Part shown: positions 60,901-64,000 of the stretch, piece by piece
How the letters are laid out: every line of letters begins with the position of its first letter
How positions within the stretch are numbered: the stretch's first letter is position 1
Made by a program: the position numbers and the translations under genes
Notes under the pieces: generated by a model
Database searches by the model: none
The model's input: the letters and a program-made list of their open reading frames with translations, nothing else
Told to the model about the DNA's origin: nothing
Assembly: GCA_938016265.1 (NCBI GenBank)
Contig: CALLWB010000018.1
Location: 48,509 to 112,508, forward strand
Origin: an uncultured Saprospiraceae bacterium
GTDB taxonomy: Bacteria; Bacteroidota; Bacteroidia; Chitinophagales; Saprospiraceae
Direction of reading: 5' to 3'
Length of the DNA: 64,000 nt

Positions 60901-63402
60901 CATAAATCAGTTACTTATACTAGTGTAAACAAACCTAAAATCACTTATATCAGACCAGATATTATTTTGACTCCTTTGGGGCAAACTCAACAAGGAATTT
61001 CGGATACGATCAAGTGGGATATAGAAGTTTGTAATGGTACAGGCGTTCTCGATGTCGACCTATCCTGGCTCACTTTTGATGAATCTACAAGCAACGGGAT
61101 TGATGTAGTAGAGGTCTTAGATATTACTTCTGGAACGGCAATTCCCATCACCACTACCAATCTAGGTGGAGATTTGGAGATGATCCCATTGGGTAATTCC
61201 CTGGGAGGTACTTGCAAAACAATACGTCTAGTATCTACCTATAGTGACTGTTCGCCGGATAGTATGATTATTGATATGGGTTGGGATTGCCTTGCTTATC
61301 CTACCGATTTAACAGATTTAAGGGATTGTTCCAATGAATCATTCCTAAGTGTTGTTCCTCTTGCGGCTCAGATGGCGGCTACCTTTACAGATTTGCCTTC
61401 TACTCCGTTGAACCCTGCTGCTCCTTCAAGCGGAACATTCAACAATGCAAACATTTCTATGTGCGAACCTTTTCCTGTCGAGTTAACGATTGTAAGTAGT
61501 GGGACGGGGTCTATTTATGATGTGAATTTTGATGTATTATTACCAGGACTTGGAGTGGGACTGGAATACGTGCCAAATAGCGCTACGATTGAAATTGAGG
61601 GTGTCGATGTTGCGAATATTCCCAGAGCAGTAGATCCTAGTGGAGAATCCGCTTTTCTTTCTGCCACTGGAGCAGTTTGGAATATCACGCTGGCAGACCT
61701 CGACAACACCAACTTCCCTGCTGGTCTTGGAATTACTGGGGCAGGAGTCAACCCTTCAAACAATGAAGTCACTATCCGTTGGTTGATGGAAACAGCGTGT
61801 GATTTTACTAGTGGAGACAATATCGAAATCAAAACATACAGTAATGCTGGATGTTCAAGTCCAGCAATCTCTAGTGGATCGACTACAATCGGAAGCAACT
61901 TAAATATAGATGGGATTAGTCTTCCATATGCGGCTTTGCTAACGATCAACATCGGTTCTACAAACACTTTTATTGGATGTAATGATGAAAAAACAATTTC
62001 TATAGATGCAATTATCTCTGGTGGGACTACTAGTGCAACAGACTCTCTCTTCGTTTTATTACCAGAAGGGGTAGTTTATACTGGCAATCAATTCTGTATA
62101 TCCACCGTTTGCCCTAACTACGAGGGAAGTCAGATGGTCGGTGGCAGAGAAATTTTGGTCTACAGTTATCCACCTGGAGTTAGCAATGAAACCATGTCCA
62201 TAGAAGTAGATGTGGTCTCTGACGGCAATGCGATATGTGGAGCTTCGACCATCGAAACAAAGAGTACAGTGGATGTAGGAGGAGTAGCTTGTGGAGCGAG
62301 TACTTGTCCTAGCGTAAAGGTCATCACTGGTTTAAGAGACGATCCGGTTACCTTCGATAAACCCAACATAAATTTATTTTTCAATTCAATTGGTTACAAT
62401 GCGAACCTCGGCAGTTTTGAATATGAACTATTAGCCACCAATTATGCAGCCACTTCCGACACCAATCTGGTGGTTGATATTTATTGTATAGACAACAATG
62501 GAAATATAGATCTTGCTGGAGGAATTGTTGATTCGTTGCTATTACCAGTTATCCCTGCGGGACAGACCATCACACTTTCAGATGTCTTTGTAGCAAATAC
62601 TTGTGATCCTGTTAATGGATTGGCTGCGATAATTACTCCAACTTCAGGTACTGGATATTCTAATTGTTTATGCAGTACTGGAACTACTCAAAGTAATAAT
62701 GTCCGGTTTGGTGTAGTAACCAATGTCAAGGCAATGCTGGAAGGTCCGTTCAACACAGGTACTGGATTGATGGATGATGATCTGCGGGTCGCTGGTCTCC
62801 TGTCAACTACAGAACCGTTTACGGCACTCGGATTTCAACATTTGGGGCCTGGTGGTGGAGAGACGGTCCATCCGATGATCTATAATACGACAGGCGCAAA
62901 CGCGATTGTCGATTGGATTTTTGTCGAACTTAGAGACGCTACAAATTTCAATGTAAAAGTAGCGACTCGTTCTGCACTCCTTCAGGCAGATGGGAATATT
63001 GTGGACTTAGATGGTACTTCCTATGTATTTTTTGAGAATGTGCCTGATGGCGAATATTACATCGTAGTTCGTCAACGGAATCACTTGGCAGTAATGGCAC
63101 CGGGAGCGTTACCCATGAATGGGATGACTGCTTATCTGCATGATTTTACGACGGGGTCGGCTTATGGTTCTATTGGTGCTCAAAATGCTCAAATATATAT
63201 TGGCGCTGGAAAATTTGGTATGTATGAATCTGATTTCAATCAGGATGGAGAAATCAATGCAGCAGATAGAAGCCTCGCCTGGAATTTCAGAAATCAAACA
63301 GGATATATCCAGTACGACTCCGACTTAAACGGTGTCTGCGATGCCAGCGAACGAAGCCGCGCCTGGAATAATCGAAACAAGTCTTCCTTTGTCCCTGATT
63401 AG
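57925..63402 (+). CDS. Giant secreted surface protein with DUF11-like repeats and shared C-terminal module
   Basis: 1825 residues. A signal peptide ends near 'TNLSFAQ' (about residue 34). The body is beta-rich with DUF11-like or SdrD-like adhesin repeats ('TVSI'-type strands, 'ATIQVDLGTGIEYIAGTLV', 'VGLEYVPNSATIEIEGVDV') and about 40 Cys. The N- and C-terminal repeats show the same strand order. The last 225 residues (from about 1601, 'VKAMLEGPFNTGTGLMD') form the module shared with the minus-strand protein at 37705-40437. It contains 'VRQRNHLAVMAPG' and two Ca-loop, dockerin-like motifs, 'DFNQDGEINAADRSLAW' and 'DSDLNGVCDASERSRAW'. No standard T9SS type A domain is visible. It is probably exported and involved in adhesion. 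Confidence 0.87.
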   Translation: MLSISQFFKNGNFLSRTLCQLLLLFATTNLSFAQSISWGPASPPGTANSLTVYTGTSTASYEFTNGAAALTNATIQVDLGTGIEYIAGTLVASASGTAVIVENSATGDNPALFSLGNVAVGEEITITFERQASCTARDHKSAGGTFASACSVFDNGSEVAYSNNNGNPFSINFEVQDGNLLLGTVTYSPNASTTVGGTVNRCMTITNGSFGEVDEFWFHDTHVTSDVLSSNFEINGMPVAPTNITTTSSLVSIYFDASIIPMIDGAAGTLGDGDNLFEQDETFNLCYDIKPLFCGTNNTIPSSLSVFYGENESQECAPSGTAATSVSIVNGSPQVTVTSAVNPNIDFCNITTHSVTLTNNGTGPEDFAKDMIFYIGLRYNFDPVSDHDTNYMWGSGWRNTKHFSNITIGGNVITPSQIAGQYSTMVDYIPPDYLTADPDGVGGLDDLDGDGFFDDLGPGESVTIGFDMELILDQHGCSDDTYVDYFYWEHISMDIAWKNQCGSKQPPVRREFHYRNFIVNYNISTLTTGPTDIDDGENFNVTIKPALYNAIGCNGASGINGADVTWTVKLVLPPGASLQSGATTDGYFASYNPSLYQSNDTVYYTIDRHAFSFFTFPLTFDCALSDGSKSIDFNFITTYECGDCFERDLHCYTVESTSHCPTSCVGADTDNFTAERTTPGWTDPTMTTLVTLTPGIHGVDQLLPYDTLRLCMKGHISDTISNNLHLRYSYTQTTSASILEYVSGEITIYDVDAEYGSVINTFPITIPPVETNLGAKSFEWNLDLSSYLSLINPDYLLEDIGTIQPDSFKVTLYKICKLNPGIDYHELESFQSNFYLMDDVSTERSCDFYSSRMYYTGFTISHGAIDETLEGCNEVTSRALASFLNQSGDIFPNEYRPIIRLDSIIWDLPDGLNIVDINPVAGGFTATISYYTNSDGNVVAKTNSYTQGRWSAGASTGCYAHLVGSCILPDGANLGTTKFFTTQYNYQPNPDLHKSVTYTSVNKPKITYIRPDIILTPLGQTQQGISDTIKWDIEVCNGTGVLDVDLSWLTFDESTSNGIDVVEVLDITSGTAIPITTTNLGGDLEMIPLGNSLGGTCKTIRLVSTYSDCSPDSMIIDMGWDCLAYPTDLTDLRDCSNESFLSVVPLAAQMAATFTDLPSTPLNPAAPSSGTFNNANISMCEPFPVELTIVSSGTGSIYDVNFDVLLPGLGVGLEYVPNSATIEIEGVDVANIPRAVDPSGESAFLSATGAVWNITLADLDNTNFPAGLGITGAGVNPSNNEVTIRWLMETACDFTSGDNIEIKTYSNAGCSSPAISSGSTTIGSNLNIDGISLPYAALLTINIGSTNTFIGCNDEKTISIDAIISGGTTSATDSLFVLLPEGVVYTGNQFCISTVCPNYEGSQMVGGREILVYSYPPGVSNETMSIEVDVVSDGNAICGASTIETKSTVDVGGVACGASTCPSVKVITGLRDDPVTFDKPNINLFFNSIGYNANLGSFEYELLATNYAATSDTNLVVDIYCIDNNGNIDLAGGIVDSLLLPVIPAGQTITLSDVFVANTCDPVNGLAAIITPTSGTGYSNCLCSTGTTQSNNVRFGVVTNVKAMLEGPFNTGTGLMDDDLRVAGLLSTTEPFTALGFQHLGPGGGETVHPMIYNTTGANAIVDWIFVELRDATNFNVKVATRSALLQADGNIVDLDGTSYVFFENVPDGEYYIVVRQRNHLAVMAPGALPMNGMTAYLHDFTTGSAYGSIGAQNAQIYIGAGKFGMYESDFNQDGEINAADRSLAWNFRNQTGYIQYDSDLNGVCDASERSRAWNNRNKSSFVPD

Positions 63403-63874
63403 TAACTAGAGGAAAACCTTGTTTTACTAAAACAAACAAACATGCAAGGTAGCGGCGATTTCAGTCGCTTGCCATGCGCCGCCTATAAAATAAAGCATTT
63501 CTATTTGATCTACAAAAGATCAAATATTTTCGAGCTTTAAATAGAGGGACTCCTTTTGGAATAGGACCTTTTTCCTAGGAAGTAAGTCTATTATCGGTGG
63601 TCAACGTCTGATTAAGAAATGAGTTAGCAGTTAGATAGAGGCTAAAGTGAGGTAGCCCATATCTTTCAAAATGCAAGAATGCCTTTAGGTGACTTCACTT
63701 GCTACAAACAAACCTCTGATCAAATCAAACAGAGAATATCGTTCTAACGATGCAGCCGACTGAAGTTGCACTATACTATATAGAACGAGTAATGTGCATT
63801 GTTTCTATGCTCTGTTCCTCTGCTCTCTACCACCAGATTTTCTGCGCAAAGTGAGTCCTCTACATTCCTAAAAC
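63403..63874. other. Gene-free stretch with a weak hairpin, between convergent giant gene and rRNA operon
   Basis: No credible gene. ATTTGATC (63503-63510) and GATCAAAT (63518-63525) form a perfect 8-bp hairpin with a 7-base loop, followed by a short ATTTT. It may be a weak terminator for the giant gene about 100 bases upstream. A GC-rich patch at 63440-63480 (GCGGCGATTTCAGTCGC) has a partial internal symmetry and may be a repeat. The rest is unremarkable. Confidence 0.4.
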
Positions 63875-63909
63875 AAAAAAAGCCTTGCAATCTTACGATT
63901 ACAAGGCTT
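63875..63909 (-). terminator. Terminator of the rRNA operon
   Basis: On the minus strand AAGCCTTGTAATC (63909-63897) pairs with GATTGCAAGGCTT (63892-63880, one G-U) around a 4-base loop, followed by a U-run (63880-63875). It lies just downstream of the 3' end of the 5S rRNA gene. Confidence 0.88.
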
Positions 63910-63915
63910 AATAAG

Positions 63916-64000
63916 GTGCTGGCAGCGACCTACTCTCCCACCCTTTCGGGCAGTACCATCAGCGCTAAAGAGCTTAACTTCTCTGTTCGGAATGGGAAGA
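63916..64000 (-). rRNA. rrf: 5S ribosomal RNA, 3' part (5' end outside window)
   Basis: The reverse complement reads through typical 5S landmarks: CCATTCCGAACAGAGAAG (loop B/helix III), then GATGGTACTGCCCG, and the 3' end GGTGGGAGAGTAGGTCGC. About 85 of roughly 110 bases are present. The 3' boundary is set by analogy to Bacteroidota 5S. The rRNA operon therefore enters from the right on the minus strand, converging on the giant surface-protein gene. Confidence 0.95.

Noticed and set aside
61515..61967. 150-codon minus-strand frame inside the giant surface-protein gene
   Set aside because: Antisense shadow of a repetitive beta-rich coding region with no start context or domain.
1..64000. tRNA genes, prophage or integrated plasmid
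   Set aside because: I found no cloverleaf-like sequences, phage structural genes, integrases or plasmid replication genes; the gene content is chromosomal housekeeping plus surface proteins.

Overview
The window looks like a chromosomal piece of a member of the Bacteroidota, most likely a Saprospiraceae-like organism (inference). The reasons are five secreted proteins that end in type IX secretion (T9SS) C-terminal sorting domains, AT-rich start regions without Shine-Dalgarno sequences, -7 boxes of the form TAnnTTTG, a his operon in the order GDCBHAFI-E with the long form of HisG, a coaX / outer-membrane-protein / TPR gene string, and an AddB-like helicase-nuclease. I see no prophage, insertion sequence, CRISPR array or tRNA gene.

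Layout. 1-1.3 kb: the end of an unrecognised gene, then a cluster of palindromic REP-like repeats. 1.3-8.4 kb: a complete histidine operon, hisGDCBHAF-IE, with overlapping or nearly overlapping genes. It is preceded by a readable attenuator: a 20-codon leader peptide with five His codons, an antiterminator arm and a strong intrinsic terminator. 8.5-11.7 kb: a Prc-type S41 protease and a secreted coiled-coil protein. 12-17 kb: two tandem, paralogous secreted metallophosphoesterases. 17.2-21.8 kb: an orphan TPR histidine kinase, then lgt and mtaB on the minus strand. 22-27 kb: a large T9SS surface protein flanked by a full helical-repeat gene and a truncated copy of that gene's 3' end. 27-32.3 kb: a nucleic-acid group made of endonuclease V, a UvrD/AddB-like helicase-nuclease, a DUF1801 protein and a solitary restriction-endonuclease-like protein. 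32.5-34.2 kb: a cytochrome c / PHM-type copper monooxygenase fusion. 34.4-37.6 kb: pdxH and small membrane proteins. 37.7-43.7 kb: a beta-helix surface protein, a second orphan TPR histidine kinase and a small T9SS protein. 43.9-49.2 kb: ansA, then the minus-strand coaX-porin-TPR operon and a lipoprotein. 49.2-49.9 kb: a gene-free stretch holding a structured candidate ncRNA with its own terminator on the minus strand. 49.9-56.2 kb: a secreted protein, a DUF6427-like membrane protein, purQ and a DsbD with a duplicated alpha domain. 56.4-57.5 kb: a four-helix membrane protein and a Crp/Fnr regulator. 57.9-63.4 kb: a giant surface adhesin-like protein. The right edge holds the 3' end of a 5S rRNA gene with its terminator, so an rRNA operon runs in from the right on the minus strand.

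How the parts work together. The his genes form one pathway controlled by attenuation. Lgt would lipidate lipoproteins such as the one at 48.7 kb, and DsbD would supply reducing power to the periplasm. The other secreted proteins would leave through T9SS. Two of the large surface proteins (37.7-40.4 kb and 57.9-63.4 kb) lack a recognisable T9SS domain and instead share a ~225-residue C-terminal module that ends in dockerin-like loops. That module, the his attenuator, the candidate ncRNA, the orphan nuclease and the repeat families are the points most worth following up.
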